Source of the DNA: Solimonas variicoloris DSM 15731
Lineage (GTDB): Bacteria > Pseudomonadota > Gammaproteobacteria > Nevskiales > Nevskiaceae
Assembly (NCBI RefSeq): GCF_000382285.1
Contig: NZ_KB907951.1
Span: 1-35,313, forward strand
Direction: 5' to 3'
Length of the DNA stretch: 35,313 nucleotides
Shown: positions 26,398 through 35,313 of the stretch, one piece after another
Layout of the letters: the number at the start of each line of letters is the position of its first letter
Numbering within the stretch: the stretch's first letter is position 1
Position numbers and translations under genes: made by a program
The notes under the pieces: generated by a model
The model's database searches: none
Told to the model about the DNA's origin: nothing
The model's input: only the letters and a program-made list of their open reading frames with translations

Positions 26398-27957
26398 CGC
26401 CGCAGCGGCCGACAGCGCGCCGAGCCAGGGATGCGGCGTGGCACCGGCGGCCGCGTACAGCGCCGCCGCCGCGAAGCCGAGCGCCGCGAGCATCTGCTGG
26501 GTGCGGCGGTTGGCGGCGCGGATTTCCTCGCGCAGTGCCTCGAGCTCGCGCCGGCTGGTACCGAAGCCCTCGCCGCGGCGCAGCTGACGCAGCGCGTGCT
26601 GGGCGATCTCCGGCAGCGACTCGGCCAGCGACGGCCCCTGCGCGCGCATCTTCTCGAGCGTCGCGACCGGGCCGAGCCGCGCGCGCATCCAGTCTTCCAT
26701 GATCGGCTTGGCGGTCTTCCACAGATCCAGCTCCGGATTGAGCTGGCGGCCGAGCCCCTCGATCTGCAGCAGGGTCTTCTGCAGCAGCACGAGCTGCGGC
26801 TGCACCTGGTAGTTGAAACGCCGCGCGACCTGGAACAGGCGCAGCAGGAAGAAGCCGAACGAAATGTCCTTCAGCGGGCGCTGGAAGATCGGTTCGCAGA
26901 TCGTGCGGATCGCGCCTTCGAAATCCTCGAGCCGCGTGCCTTTCGGAATCCATTCGGACTCCAGGTGCAGCTCGGCGACACGGCGGTAGTCGCGGTTGAA
27001 GAACGCGTAGAAGTTCTCGGCGAGATAGCGCTGGTCGGACACCGTCAGCGTGCCGACGATGCCGAAGTCGACGGCGAGATAGCTCGGACGCTGCGGATCG
27101 GACACATCGACGAAGATGTTGCCCGGGTGCATGTCGGCGTGGAAGAAGTTGTAGACGAAGGTCTGCTTGAAGAAGATTTCGACGCCGCGCTCCGACAGCA
27201 CCTTGAAGTCGACGCCCAGCTCGCGCAGGCGGTCCAGCTCGCGGATCGACACGCCGTAGATGCGCTCCATCACCAGCACGCGCGTGCGCGTGTGGTCCCA
27301 GAACACCAGCGGATGGTAGATCAGGTTCGAGCCGAGCCAGTTGCGGCGCAGCTGCGCGCAGTTGGCGCCCTCGCGCATCAGGTCGAGCTCGTCGAGCAGC
27401 ACCTTCTCGTATTCGGCGACGACCTCGCGCGGCCGCAGGCGGCGCAGGTCCGGCGAGAAACGCTCGGCCAGCCCGGCCAGCGTATGCAGCAGCTCGATGT
27501 CGCTGCGCATCACCGCCTCGATGCCCGGACGCAGCACCTTGACGACGACGTCGAAAGTCTCCGCGCCGCCGTCGAGCCTGAGCTTCGCGGCATGGACCTG
27601 GGCGATCGAAGCCGAGGCCATCGGCACTTCGTCGAACTCGGCGAAGATCTCGGCAACCGGCTTGCCGAGTTCGGCCTCGATGATGGCGCGCGCCTCGGCG
27701 CCCGGAAACGGCGGGACGCGGTCCTGCAGCTTGGCGAGCTCGGCGGCGATGTCGGCCGGCACGATGTCCGGCCGCGTCGACAGCGCCTGGCCGAACTTGA
27801 TGAAGACCGGGCCGAGTTCCTCGAGCGCCAGGCGCAGGCGCTCGCCACGCGGCCGCGGATCGCGGCCCGGCTTGCCGCCGGCGAATTCGCGCAGGCCGTA
27901 GCGGGAGGCGACGCGCCGGATCTGCCAGACGCGCCGCAGGCGGCTGAACGAGATCAT
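26365..27957 (-). CDS. ubiB: Ubiquinone biosynthesis atypical kinase/ATPase UbiB
   Basis: ABC1/ADCK-family ATPase of 530 aa required for ubiquinone synthesis, peripheral on the inner membrane. The KxGQ motif is in [16 protein letters not shown] (about residues 51-66). The ATP-grasp-like lysine region is [21 protein letters not shown] and VDFGIVGTL are the catalytic and metal loops. Two C-terminal hydrophobic segments (about 480-500 and 505-525) anchor it. The ATG at 27957 overlaps the ubiJ stop (ATGA). The much longer upstream frame is ubiJ in another reading and is excluded. Confidence 0.96.
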   Translation of the reverse strand: MISFSRLRRVWQIRRVASRYGLREFAGGKPGRDPRPRGERLRLALEELGPVFIKFGQALSTRPDIVPADIAAELAKLQDRVPPFPGAEARAIIEAELGKPVAEIFAEFDEVPMASASIAQVHAAKLRLDGGAETFDVVVKVLRPGIEAVMRSDIELLHTLAGLAERFSPDLRRLRPREVVAEYEKVLLDELDLMREGANCAQLRRNWLGSNLIYHPLVFWDHTRTRVLVMERIYGVSIRELDRLRELGVDFKVLSERGVEIFFKQTFVYNFFHADMHPGNIFVDVSDPQRPSYLAVDFGIVGTLTVSDQRYLAENFYAFFNRDYRRVAELHLESEWIPKGTRLEDFEGAIRTICEPIFQRPLKDISFGFFLLRLFQVARRFNYQVQPQLVLLQKTLLQIEGLGRQLNPELDLWKTAKPIMEDWMRARLGPVATLEKMRAQGPSLAESLPEIAQHALRQLRRGEGFGTSRRELEALREEIRAANRRTQQMLAALGFAAAALYAAAGATPHPWLGALSAAAALVLGWRALRR

Positions 27958-28574
27958 GCGTCGCGTCCCGCGGCGGCTTCGAGACGGCGCAGCCGCGCGT
28001 CGAGCCGATCGACACCGTCGCGCAGCGATTCGACCGCCTCCATCCATTCGGCGACGTCGCTGGCGCGCGCCAGATCGCGGCTTTCCTCGCGCAGGTACTC
28101 GGCGGTATCGAGCGCCAGCGTGTCGACGCTGCGCCGCCCCCAGCCGAACAGACTTTGCAGGCCCTGGTTCAGGCGATGCGCGGCGGCATCGCCGACGAAG
28201 CGCGCCGCGACCTCTTCCGGGTCGAAGCCGACGCGCGCCAGCATGCGGTTGAAGCGGCGCAGCAGCTCGACGTCGCCGTCGACCGCCAGCCCCTGCGGAA
28301 TGCCGCCGTCCTGGCGGCGCACGGTCCAGGCCGAGCGCAGCAGCGTCGGCAGGCTGCCGCGCACGCCGACGTCCGGCGCCAGCGTGCCAGCGTCGAGCAC
28401 GCGCACGCCGCCGGCGTGGAACTCGATCAGGAACGTCCAGACCGGCGCCTCGACGGTCAGCGCGATGCTGCGGCCCTGGAGGGACCCGCATTCGGCGAGT
28501 ACCTCGGGTTCCAGCGCGAGATAGCGGTTCAATGCGACTTCGAGCGCCGCGGCGAGCAGGCCCGGCGCACTCAT
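27954..28574 (-). CDS. ubiJ: Ubiquinone biosynthesis accessory factor UbiJ (SCP2 domain)
   Basis: Protein of 206 aa with an SCP2 lipid-binding domain in the first about 110 residues and a helical/coiled C-terminal half. UbiJ and UbiK scaffold the cytosolic ubiquinone-synthesis complex and bind its hydrophobic intermediates. [14 protein letters not shown] at the N-terminus and [22 protein letters not shown] are typical. Start and stop codons overlap neighbours as ATGA at both ends (ubiE stop, ubiB start), so the three are translationally coupled. Confidence 0.93.
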   Translation of the reverse strand: MSAPGLLAAALEVALNRYLALEPEVLAECGSLQGRSIALTVEAPVWTFLIEFHAGGVRVLDAGTLAPDVGVRGSLPTLLRSAWTVRRQDGGIPQGLAVDGDVELLRRFNRMLARVGFDPEEVAARFVGDAAAHRLNQGLQSLFGWGRRSVDTLALDTAEYLREESRDLARASDVAEWMEAVESLRDGVDRLDARLRRLEAAAGRDA

Positions 28575-29344
28575 TCGAGACGGAAGCCGCGATGCACGGC
28601 GACGATGCCGCCGGACAGGTTGTAGACCTGCACGCGCGCCAGGCCGGCGTTCTCCATCATGCCCTTGAGGGTCTGCTGGTCCGGGTGCATGCGGATCGAC
28701 TCGGCGAGATAGCGGTACGACGCTTCGTCGCGGGCGACGACACGCCCCATCAGCGGCAGCAGCTTGAACGAGTACTGATCGTAGGCCTTGCCGAGCAGCG
28801 GGTTCAGCGGCTTGGAGAACTCCATCACCAGCAGGCGCCCGCCCGGCTTCAGGCAGCGCGTCATCGAACGCAGCGCGGCATCCTTGTCGGTGACGTTGCG
28901 CAGGCCGAAGCCGATCGTGATGCAGTCGAAGGTGCCTTCGGCGAACGGCAGCGCCTCGGCATTGGCCTGCACCGCCGGGACATGGACGAGGCCGTGATCG
29001 ACCAGGCGCTTGCGGCCCTCGCCGAGCATCGCGGCGTTGATGTCGGACAGGATGACCAGCCCCTTGGGCCCGGCCGCGCGGGCGAACTCGCGCGCCAGAT
29101 CGCCGGTGCCACCGGCGACGTCGAGCACCTTCTCGCCCGGCCGCACGCCGGCGAGGTCGATCGCGAAGCGCTTCCAGACCCGATGAATGCCCAGCGACAT
29201 CAGGTCGTTCATCAGGTCATACTTGTGTGCCACCGAGGTGAACACGCCGGCCACGCGCCCGCGCTTCTCGGCGACGGGCACCTGCTCATAACCGAAGTGC
29301 GTCGTGTCAGACGCGGACTCGCTCTTTGATGATTCGCTGGCCAT
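28571..29344 (-). CDS. ubiE: Ubiquinone/menaquinone biosynthesis C-methyltransferase UbiE
   Basis: S-adenosylmethionine-dependent C-methyltransferase of 257 aa acting on demethoxy-ubiquinol and demethylmenaquinol. Signatures: [20 protein letters not shown] near the N-terminus, SAM loop [21 protein letters not shown], and [15 protein letters not shown]. The ATG at 29344 gives [19 protein letters not shown], matching the family lead. The upstream frame extension is rejected. First gene of ubiE-ubiJ-ubiB; divergent from the GGDEF-EAL gene across 161 bp. Confidence 0.96.
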   Translation of the reverse strand: MASESSKSESASDTTHFGYEQVPVAEKRGRVAGVFTSVAHKYDLMNDLMSLGIHRVWKRFAIDLAGVRPGEKVLDVAGGTGDLAREFARAAGPKGLVILSDINAAMLGEGRKRLVDHGLVHVPAVQANAEALPFAEGTFDCITIGFGLRNVTDKDAALRSMTRCLKPGGRLLVMEFSKPLNPLLGKAYDQYSFKLLPLMGRVVARDEASYRYLAESIRMHPDQQTLKGMMENAGLARVQVYNLSGGIVAVHRGFRLE

Positions 29345-29505
29345 GGCGGGTAGCGGAATGGGAGCGTCATTGTAGCGGCATGGTCGCGGCACGCGGAGCA
29401 CGGTCCCCGGGGAGCCGACGCCGGTCAGCGTCGCCCCGCCGCCCATCGTCCGGGTCCGGCCGCGGCGGCGAAACGCATTAACGTGCCGGCCTCGGGAGCC
29501 CATAC

Positions 29506-31974
29506 TTGAAATCCAGCCCTGCGATCCATGTCGAATCGATGCCGACGGCGCCGCCGTGGGGCGAAGCGCTGGATACGCACGGCCAGGGGCTCTGGGACTG
29601 GGACATTCCGGACAACCGCGTCCATGCCTCGTCCGAATACCGCGCCACGCTCGGCTACGCGCCCGAGACGCCGGGCCCGGCCAGCTTCGAGGACTGGGCG
29701 GCACGCCTGCATCCGGACGACAGGAGCGCGGTACGCAGCACGCTCGACGCCCATCTGCGCGGCGAATCGCCGGCCTTCTTCAGCGAGCACCGCCTGCGCT
29801 GCGCCGACGGCAGCTACCGCTGGGTGGCGGCGCGCGGCCGTGTCGTCAGGCGCGACGAGGCGGGACGCCCGCTGCGCATGCTCGGCACCCAGCTCGACAT
29901 CCACCATCACAAGCTCGCCGAGCTGGCGCTGCAGGAGAGCGCGTCGCTGTTCCGGCGCATCTTCGACGACGCCCCGATCGGCCTCGCCCTGCTGTCGCTG
30001 CAGGGACGCTGGCTCGACACCAACCGCGCGCTGTGCGATCTGCTCGGCTACGACGAAGACGCGCTGCTGCGACACCGCTTCCTCGACCTCACGCATCCTG
30101 ACGACATCGAGGCCGACCGCGCGCTGATGCAGGCCCTGCTGACCGGGCAGCAGACCCGCGCCCGCCGCCACAAGCGCTACCTGGCCAAGGACGGCGCGGT
30201 GATCGCGGTGCAGGTCGACGTCTCGATCGTGCGCGACGCCGATGACAATCCGCAGTACTTCATCTCGCAGGTCCAGGATGTCCGCGAGCGCTGCCGCTTC
30301 GAGGACGCCCTCTACGACGAGAAGGAGCTGGCCCAGGTCACGCTCGCTTCGATCGCCGACGGCGTGCTGCGCACCGGCTGCGACGGCCGCATCAGCTTCT
30401 GCAACGCCGCGGCGGCGCAGCTGCTCGGCGTCGAGCGCCCGGCCGACGTCCTCGGCCTGCCGTTCGCCGAAGCCGTCGCGCTGCACGCCGACTGCGGCAC
30501 GCGCCTGGGCGGCCCCGATGCGCCCGGCATCGAATGGCCGCCGCTCGCGCAGCTGCATACCGCGCGCGGCGACGTGATCCCGGTGGAGATCTCGCTGGCG
30601 CCGATCACCGGCCGCAACGGGCAACGGATCGGCAGCGTCTGCGTGCTGCACGATCTTTCGCACACGCGGCGCCTGTCCGAGCAGCTCATCTACCAGGCCA
30701 GCCACGACGCCCTCACCGATCTGCCGAACCGCCGCGAATTCGAGGCCGAACTGGAGCACCGCCTGAGCACCGCGCGCCTCGGCGCCGAGCGGCATGCGTT
30801 GCTCTATCTCGATCTCGATCACTTCAAGCTGATCAACGAGAACGCCGGGCACAGCGTCGGCGACCGCCTGGTCCGCAATCTGGCGCGGCGCCTGCGCGAG
30901 GCGCTGCCGGCCAGCGCGGTGCTGGCGCGCACCGGCGGCGACGAGTTCGCGGTGCTGCTGCCGCATTCGACGGCGGCACAGGCCTGCGCGCTCGGCGAAT
31001 CGCTGCTGTTGTCGATCGACGCCCTGCGCTTCGAGCACGAGGGACTCGCCTACCAGATCGCGGCCAGCATCGGCGTCTGCGCGATCGACGCCACCTCGCG
31101 CGACGCCAATAGCGTGCTCGCCGCCGCCGATACCGCCTGCTACATCGCCAAGCGCCACGGCGGTCATCGCGTCCAGCTCTACCATCCGGGCGACGATGCG
31201 GTCCGCCAGGCCTTCCTCGACATCGATTGGGCTTCGCGCATCCAGCAGGCCCTCGAGAGCGGCAAAGTCGAGCTGCACGCGCAGCGCATCGTCTCGCTGG
31301 CCGGCAGCGCCCTGCCGAATTACGAGGTGCTGATCCGGGTGCGCGACGAGCAGGGGCGGCTGCAAGCACCGAGCGCGTTCCTGACCGCCGCCGAGCGCTA
31401 CGGCCTGTCCGGTCGCGTCGACCGCTGGGTCGTCGAGCAGACGCTGCGCCGCCTCGCCGTGCATCTGCGCGAGGCCGGCAGCCTGCCGTTCGGCTCACTG
31501 TCGCTGAATCTGACCGGCCACAGCGTGTCCGACGTCGCCTTCGCGGATTTTCTGTTCGATGCGCTGGCGCGCCACGGCGTACCGCCGCAGACGCTGCGTT
31601 TCGAGATCACCGAGGGCACCGCGCTGCGCAGCTTCACGGTCGCGCGCCGGCTGGTGTCACGCCTGCGCGAGATGGGCTGCCGCGTGATGCTCGACGATTT
31701 CGGCAGCGGCTTCACCTCGTTCGACTACCTGCGGCAGATGACGGTCGACGGCCTGAAGATCGATCAGGCCTATACCCAGAGCCTCGGCGACGACCGCCTC
31801 AACCAGACGATCGTGGCATCGATCCGCCGGATCAGCGAAGTGCTGCAGATCGAAGTGGTGGCCGAAGGCGTCGAGACGGAATCGACGCTGCTCGCGCTGC
31901 GCGAGCTCGGCGTCGAGATCGTGCAGGGCCATCTGTTCCACGTCGCCGAACCGCTCGACGGCCTGCTGCGCTGA
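29506..31974 (+). CDS. Cyclic di-GMP signalling protein, PAS-PAS-PAS-GGDEF-EAL
   Basis: Cytosolic sensor-regulator of 822 aa without transmembrane segments. Three PAS domains lie at about residues 22-135 (PAS_3 type), 145-262 and 275-385. GGDEF spans about 395-558 with intact GGDEF at 477-481; no RxxD inhibitory site precedes it. EAL spans about 570-818 with EVL at 607-609 in place of EAL. Key phosphodiesterase residues remain: N in NLTGHS, E703 (ITE), D730-D731 (DDFGSG), K751 (LKID), E787 (AEGVE) and VQGHLF. Both activities are possible. TTG at 29506 has a gggag site 7 nt upstream; ATG at 29539 (residue 12) is the alternative. Between ubiE and hslVU it occupies a place held by pha genes in Pseudomonas (from memory). 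Confidence 0.93.
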   Translation: MKSSPAIHVESMPTAPPWGEALDTHGQGLWDWDIPDNRVHASSEYRATLGYAPETPGPASFEDWAARLHPDDRSAVRSTLDAHLRGESPAFFSEHRLRCADGSYRWVAARGRVVRRDEAGRPLRMLGTQLDIHHHKLAELALQESASLFRRIFDDAPIGLALLSLQGRWLDTNRALCDLLGYDEDALLRHRFLDLTHPDDIEADRALMQALLTGQQTRARRHKRYLAKDGAVIAVQVDVSIVRDADDNPQYFISQVQDVRERCRFEDALYDEKELAQVTLASIADGVLRTGCDGRISFCNAAAAQLLGVERPADVLGLPFAEAVALHADCGTRLGGPDAPGIEWPPLAQLHTARGDVIPVEISLAPITGRNGQRIGSVCVLHDLSHTRRLSEQLIYQASHDALTDLPNRREFEAELEHRLSTARLGAERHALLYLDLDHFKLINENAGHSVGDRLVRNLARRLREALPASAVLARTGGDEFAVLLPHSTAAQACALGESLLLSIDALRFEHEGLAYQIAASIGVCAIDATSRDANSVLAAADTACYIAKRHGGHRVQLYHPGDDAVRQAFLDIDWASRIQQALESGKVELHAQRIVSLAGSALPNYEVLIRVRDEQGRLQAPSAFLTAAERYGLSGRVDRWVVEQTLRRLAVHLREAGSLPFGSLSLNLTGHSVSDVAFADFLFDALARHGVPPQTLRFEITEGTALRSFTVARRLVSRLREMGCRVMLDDFGSGFTSFDYLRQMTVDGLKIDQAYTQSLGDDRLNQTIVASIRRISEVLQIEVVAEGVETESTLLALRELGVEIVQGHLFHVAEPLDGLLR

Positions 31975-31986
31975 AGCGCACCGCGC

Positions 31987-32397
31987 TCAGCGCTTCGGCG
32001 GCGCGTAGTGCCCGACCAGCGCGGCCAGCTTGACCACGTCGCGGTCGCGCGACATGCCGACCTCGTCGAGCCGCTGCAGGTAGCGCGCCCAGTTGCGCCC
32101 ATGGTCGTGCGCCAGCTCCTCGAGCACATCCCAGGAATACAGGCCGCTGTCGTGGCCGTCGTCGAAGACCAGTCGCACCGCATAGCTGCCGACCGGCTCG
32201 ATGCGCGTGATGTTCACTTCGCGCTTGCCGCCGAGCAGCATCGGCTCGGGCAGGCCGTGGCCGCGCAGCTCGGCGCTCGGCGAGAACACGCGCAGATATT
32301 CGCACGGCAGCTCGGCGCGGCGGCCGTCCGGCCAGCCGAGCTCGAGCACGCGCGCCTTGCGGTGCAGCCGGATCAGCGTCGGAGCGGCGGCCTGCAT
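31987..32397 (-). CDS. DUF971 (gamma-butyrobetaine hydroxylase-like N-terminal) protein
   Basis: Small protein of 136 aa with the GBBH-like N-terminal fold (about residues 8-100). Motifs include LELGWPDGRRAELPCEYLRV, VGSYAVRLVFDDGHDSGLYSW, and LYSWDVLEELAHDHGRNW. The family sits next to hslU in many gammaproteobacteria, and stand-alone members have been linked to Fe-S or Mrp-type proteins. The role here is unknown. It starts 5 bp after hslU, so is cotranscribed, and converges with the GGDEF-EAL gene across 12 bp. Confidence 0.9.
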   Translation of the reverse strand: MQAAAPTLIRLHRKARVLELGWPDGRRAELPCEYLRVFSPSAELRGHGLPEPMLLGGKREVNITRIEPVGSYAVRLVFDDGHDSGLYSWDVLEELAHDHGRNWARYLQRLDEVGMSRDRDVVKLAALVGHYAPPKR

Positions 32398-32402
32398 GGC
32401 GC

Positions 32403-33767
32403 TCAGAGGATGTAGCGGCTGAGGTCTTCGTCGGCGGCCAGCTTGCCGAGCTTGTCGTCGACGAACGCCGCGTCGATCGTCAGCTGCGCGCCGGCCTTGT
32501 CGGGCGCCTCGAACGCGATGTCCTCCATCAGGCGCTCCATCACCGTGTGCAGGCGGCGGGCACCGATGTTCTCGGTCGTCTCGTTCACCTGCCAGGCAAT
32601 CTCGGCGATGCGCCGCAGGCCGTCGTCGGTGAACTGCACGTCGACGCCCTCGGTCTGCAGCAGCGCCTTGTACTGCTCGGTCAGCGCGTAGTTCGGCTCG
32701 GTCAGGATGCGCAGGAAATCCTCGGATTTCAGAGCATCAAGCTCGACGCGGATCGGCAGGCGGCCCTGCAGCTCCGGCACCAGATCCGACGGCTTGGCCA
32801 GATGGAACGCGCCGGAGGCGATGAACAGCATGTGGTCGGTCTTCACCGTTCCGTACTTGGTCGTGACCGTGCAGCCCTCGATCAGCGGCAGCAGGTCGCG
32901 CTGCACGCCCTCGCGCGACACGTCGGCCCCGCCGGCGTACTCGCCGCGCTTGCAGATCTTGTCGATCTCGTCGATGAAGACGATGCCGTTTTCCTCGGCG
33001 TTGCGGATCGCCTCGGCCTTGGTCGCTTCCTCGTCGACCAGCTTGGCGGCCTCCTCGTCGACCAGCTGCCTGAAAGCGTCCTTGATCTTGAGCTTGCGCG
33101 GCTTGCCCTGCGTCTGGCCGAGATTGGCGAACATGCTCTGCAGCTGCTGCGTCATCTCCTCCATGCCGGGCGGCCCCATCAGCTGCACGTTGGCGGTCGG
33201 CGTGGCGAGCCTGAGCTCGATCTCCTTGTCGTCGAGCTTGCCCTCGCGCAACTGCTTGCGGAACACCTGGCGCGCCGCCGAGTTCTCGCTCTGCCGCTGC
33301 GCACTGGCCTCGCCGAAGTCCTTCGGCGGCGGCAGCAGCACGTCGAGGATGCGTTCCTCGGCGGCCGACTCGGCGCGATCGCGCATCTTCTTCATCGCCT
33401 GTTCGCGCGTCATCTTGACTGCCGAATCGACGAGATCGCGGACGATGGTGTCGACGTCCTTGCCGACGTAACCGACCTCGGTGAACTTGGTCGCCTCGAC
33501 CTTGACGAACGGCGCGTTGGCGAGCTTCGCGAGGCGGCGCGCGATCTCGGTCTTGCCGACCCCGGTCGGGCCGATCATCAGGATGTTCTTCGGGTGGATC
33601 TCGGCGCGCATCGGCCCGCTGATCTGGGCGCGGCGCCAGCGGTTGCGCAGCGCGATCGCGACCGAGCGCTTGGCCTTGGCCTGGCCGACGATGTGGCGGT
33701 CGAGCTCCTGCACGATCTCGCGCGGCGTCATCGGGTTCTGGCTTGCAGTGGAAGTGGCGTCATTCAT
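32403..33767 (-). CDS. hslU: ATP-dependent protease ATPase subunit HslU
   Basis: AAA+ unfoldase of 454 aa that feeds substrates into HslV. Walker A GPTGVGKT at residues 66-73, Walker [12 protein letters not shown], and the long I-domain inserted between them. A sensor-2 arginine region precedes the C-terminal EDLSRYIL, which docks into HslV. The ATG at 33767 is 28 bp after the hslV stop. Member of a heat-shock type operon hslV-hslU-DUF971. Confidence 0.98.
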   Translation of the reverse strand: MNDATSTASQNPMTPREIVQELDRHIVGQAKAKRSVAIALRNRWRRAQISGPMRAEIHPKNILMIGPTGVGKTEIARRLAKLANAPFVKVEATKFTEVGYVGKDVDTIVRDLVDSAVKMTREQAMKKMRDRAESAAEERILDVLLPPPKDFGEASAQRQSENSAARQVFRKQLREGKLDDKEIELRLATPTANVQLMGPPGMEEMTQQLQSMFANLGQTQGKPRKLKIKDAFRQLVDEEAAKLVDEEATKAEAIRNAEENGIVFIDEIDKICKRGEYAGGADVSREGVQRDLLPLIEGCTVTTKYGTVKTDHMLFIASGAFHLAKPSDLVPELQGRLPIRVELDALKSEDFLRILTEPNYALTEQYKALLQTEGVDVQFTDDGLRRIAEIAWQVNETTENIGARRLHTVMERLMEDIAFEAPDKAGAQLTIDAAFVDDKLGKLAADEDLSRYIL

Positions 33768-33795
33768 GCTCGTTCTCGGGACATCGGCGCGGCGC

Positions 33796-34338
<543 letters not shown>

Positions 34339-34440
34339 GGAGGGGGATCCGGGAATGAGAGGTCTTGCGATGGTGGGGGCGCCGCCGCGCCCTTTCAAGG
34401 CAGCGGCGGCGTTCGCCGCGCCTTCCCGGCCCCGCAAACA

Positions 34441-34466
34441 GAAAGGGCGCCTTGCGGCGCCCTTTC
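34441..34466 (-). terminator. Terminator of the cysteine-rich lipoprotein gene
   Basis: Perfect stem gaaagggcgcc-ttgc-ggcgccctttc. On the minus strand it is followed by tgtttg. It lies 35 bp beyond the stop at 34502 and upstream of hslV, separating the two transcripts. Confidence 0.8.
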
Positions 34467-34501
34467 GCGGCTCTTCAGGGTGAAGAGCGTGAAGCCAGTT
34501 C

Positions 34502-34831
34502 TTACTTGGCTTCGGTCGGCGCAGCTTCGGCCGGAGCGGCGGCTTCAGCCGGCTCGCACTTGGCCTTCGGCTCGGCGGCGCAGTCGCAGACGGCCTTCTC
34601 GCCGGCGGCGCACTGGATCGTCGCCGTCACGCCGTTGCCGCAATCCTGCGTGCACGACTGGGCGGCGGCGGCGGCGTCGGCGGCCTGCTGCTCGGCAGCC
34701 GGGGCGGCTTCCGGAGCCGGAGCAGCCTGCTCGGCAGCCGGCGCTTCAGCCGGGGCTTCTTCCTTCTTGCCACAGGCGGCGAGGGCGAGGGCGGCGGCGA
34801 GGCCCATCGCGATGAGAACGTTACGCGTCAT
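34502..34831 (-). CDS. Small cysteine-rich lipoprotein of unknown function
   Basis: Protein of 109 aa, not recognised. A lipoprotein signal peptide ends at LALAAC with lipidated C20. A low-complexity Ala/Pro/Glu linker follows (about residues 24-58, [19 protein letters not shown]). Next comes a compact region with six cysteines (CTQDC, QC, CDC, KC; about 59-95) and a second A/E/P tail. The six cysteines could form disulfides or bind metal. The ATG at 34831 has ggga 8 nt upstream. It has its own promoter, with repeats and a 5' UTR hairpin, and its own terminator. Exported envelope protein; function not inferable. Confidence 0.75.
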   Translation of the reverse strand: MTRNVLIAMGLAAALALAACGKKEEAPAEAPAAEQAAPAPEAAPAAEQQAADAAAAAQSCTQDCGNGVTATIQCAAGEKAVCDCAAEPKAKCEPAEAAAPAEAAPTEAK

Positions 34832-34868
34832 GATCAACTCCCGGGGTGTACGTCAAAAATGGAATCGT

Positions 34869-34901
34869 CTTATCGGCATGCTTCGACAAAGCTCCGATAA
34901 G
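34869..34901 (-). other. Predicted 5' UTR hairpin of the lipoprotein gene
   Basis: On the minus strand cttatcgg pairs with ccgataag (8 bp). The 17-nt interior itself can form gctt-tgtcg-aagc, giving one long interrupted hairpin. It begins about where transcription should start from the promoter at 34909-34936 and ends 38 nt before the start codon. It could stabilise the mRNA, bind a regulator, or be a DNA operator dyad. Confidence 0.5.
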
Positions 34902-34908
34902 GGCCGGC

Positions 34909-34936
34909 ATGATACCGTCTTTTTGCAAGTGCACAA
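34909..34936 (-). promoter_or_regulatory. Promoter of the cysteine-rich lipoprotein gene
   Basis: Minus-strand -35 TTGTGC (34931-34936), 16-bp spacer, -10 TATCAT (34909-34914). The predicted start is near 34902. The weak -35 is consistent with an activator bound at the adjacent repeats (34941-34980). Confidence 0.55.
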
Positions 34937-34940
34937 GCGC

Positions 34941-34980
34941 GTTCAGAACGTGTTCAGAAGGTGTTCAGCCGCGATTCAGA
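34941..34980. repeat. Four heptamer direct repeats at exact 11-bp spacing (likely activator box)
   Basis: Plus-strand heptamers gttcaga (34941), gttcaga (34952), gttcagc (34963) and attcaga (34974) start exactly 11 bp apart. Read on the minus strand they are TCTGAAT, GCTGAAC, TCTGAAC and TCTGAAC, ending 4 bp before the -35. Heptamers in 11-bp steps next to or over the -35 are the known layout of OmpR/PhoB-family response regulator sites such as the Pho box. The sequence itself does not match the Pho box, so the regulator is unknown. Confidence 0.7.
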
Positions 34981-35079
34981 CGCCTGCAAGCGTGAGCCGG
35001 GAACTCGCTGAAACTCACGAAATGTTTATTAGTCGGCCCTGAACAACCCGCCCGCCCCTTACCCGGCGCGGGCTGAGCA

Positions 35080-35313
35080 CCCTTGAGGCCTTGCCGAATC
35101 CTCCAGTTTCCAGTGCAATCGCATTCACTTTCTGGAAGATTTGGAGCGCAGGTTTTCAATGACCACCCCGGACTTTTTCCGCGCCCGGCTGGATGCGATG
35201 ATCGATCTGCGTCACCCGCTCGCGGTATTGGCAACCCGCATGCCGTGGGCCGAGATCGAATCGGCGCTGGCGCCGTGCTTTGCCCGTCAGGACCGGCAGG
35301 GACGCCCGATCGA
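35080..35313 (+). mobile_element. Left end of an IS5-family insertion sequence, cut by the window edge
   Basis: The window ends inside a transposase gene preceded by a short non-coding segment. The left terminal inverted repeat cannot be fixed because the right end is outside; about 35080 is a guess near ttgaggccttgcc. The spacer 34981-35080 between the heptamer array and the element has no recognised gene. Confidence 0.55.
35159..35313 (+). CDS. IS5-family transposase, N-terminal fragment
   Basis: Only the first 51 residues are in the window. The segment from MTTPDFFRARLDAMIDL to MPWAEIESALAP is the typical start of an IS5-group DDE transposase (helix-rich DUF772-type N-terminus). The catalytic residues would lie beyond the edge. 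The ATG at 35159 is preceded by ggagcgcagg. Whether the element is intact cannot be judged. Confidence 0.85.
   Translation, partial: MTTPDFFRARLDAMIDLRHPLAVLATRMPWAEIESALAPCFARQDRQGRPI

Noticed and set aside
26178-26702. C-terminal extension of the deacetylase reading frame into ubiB
   Set aside because: It is out-of-frame translation after an indel; the homologous sequence continues in the +1 frame and stops at 26397.
26431-28524. 697-aa plus-strand frame opposite ubiB and ubiJ
   Set aside because: Antisense shadow; both minus-strand proteins are well-conserved families.
29425-31464. 679-aa minus-strand frame opposite the GGDEF-EAL gene
   Set aside because: Antisense shadow; PAS, GGDEF and EAL motifs are intact on the plus strand.
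34965-35234. 89-aa minus-strand frame across the IS boundary
   Set aside because: It overlaps the heptamer repeats and the transposase start, with no homology or ribosome-binding site.

Overview
The window is a GC-rich, densely packed stretch of housekeeping chromosome from a gammaproteobacterium. The evidence is gene content and order. argC, a DUF6776 gene, a bactofilin gene, erpA, anmK, an M23 peptidase gene and tyrS lie next to a 16S rRNA gene, an order I recall from Pseudomonas. A yibN-like rhodanese gene, grxC, secB and gpsA lie opposite envC, as in enterobacteria. ubiE-ubiJ-ubiB and hslV-hslU-DUF971 are also present. Base composition and several small proteins suggest a lineage near Nevskiales or Xanthomonadales, but that placement is a guess; the 16S gene could settle it.

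Layout. 1-2050: a complete 16S rRNA gene on the minus strand with its antitermination leader, RNase III processing stem and a strong AT-flanked promoter. 2051-9276: tyrS; a divergent cell-wall pair (MepM-like endopeptidase, anmK); the leftward argC operon ending in erpA; and hemJ. 9295-12288: iron storage (bfr, bfd with a Fur-like site), the RNA 5'-pyrophosphohydrolase rppH, a HAD phosphatase and an inositol-monophosphatase-family enzyme. 12415-15242: cobalamin adenosyltransferase, a BtuF-like protein, ampE and ampD. 15273-20429: a fused M16 peptidase, a small envelope protein, DUF2007-trmL and an unrecognised lipoprotein. 20508-26397: gpsA-secB-grxC-rhodanese, opposite envC-ctpA-polysaccharide deacetylase; the deacetylase gene carries a frameshift. 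26365-29344: ubiE-ubiJ-ubiB joined by ATGA overlaps. 29506-31974: a triple-PAS GGDEF-EAL protein. 31987-34338: hslV-hslU-DUF971. 34502-35158: a cysteine-rich small lipoprotein gene with an unusually structured promoter. 35159-end: the start of an IS5-type transposase.

Themes. Cell-envelope maintenance dominates: MepM, AnmK, AmpD/AmpE, EnvC, CtpA, bactofilin and lipoproteins. It is joined by ubiquinone synthesis, cofactor handling (Fe-S, heme, B12) and proteolysis. I see no CRISPR array, defence island, prophage or biosynthetic cluster. The most interesting unexplained structure is the promoter at 34869-34980: four heptamers spaced exactly 11 bp apart abut a -35 element, and a long hairpin follows in the predicted 5' UTR.

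The left edge lies inside the rRNA operon and the right edge inside an insertion sequence. Both are repeats, so the window may be a whole draft contig broken at repeats (inference).
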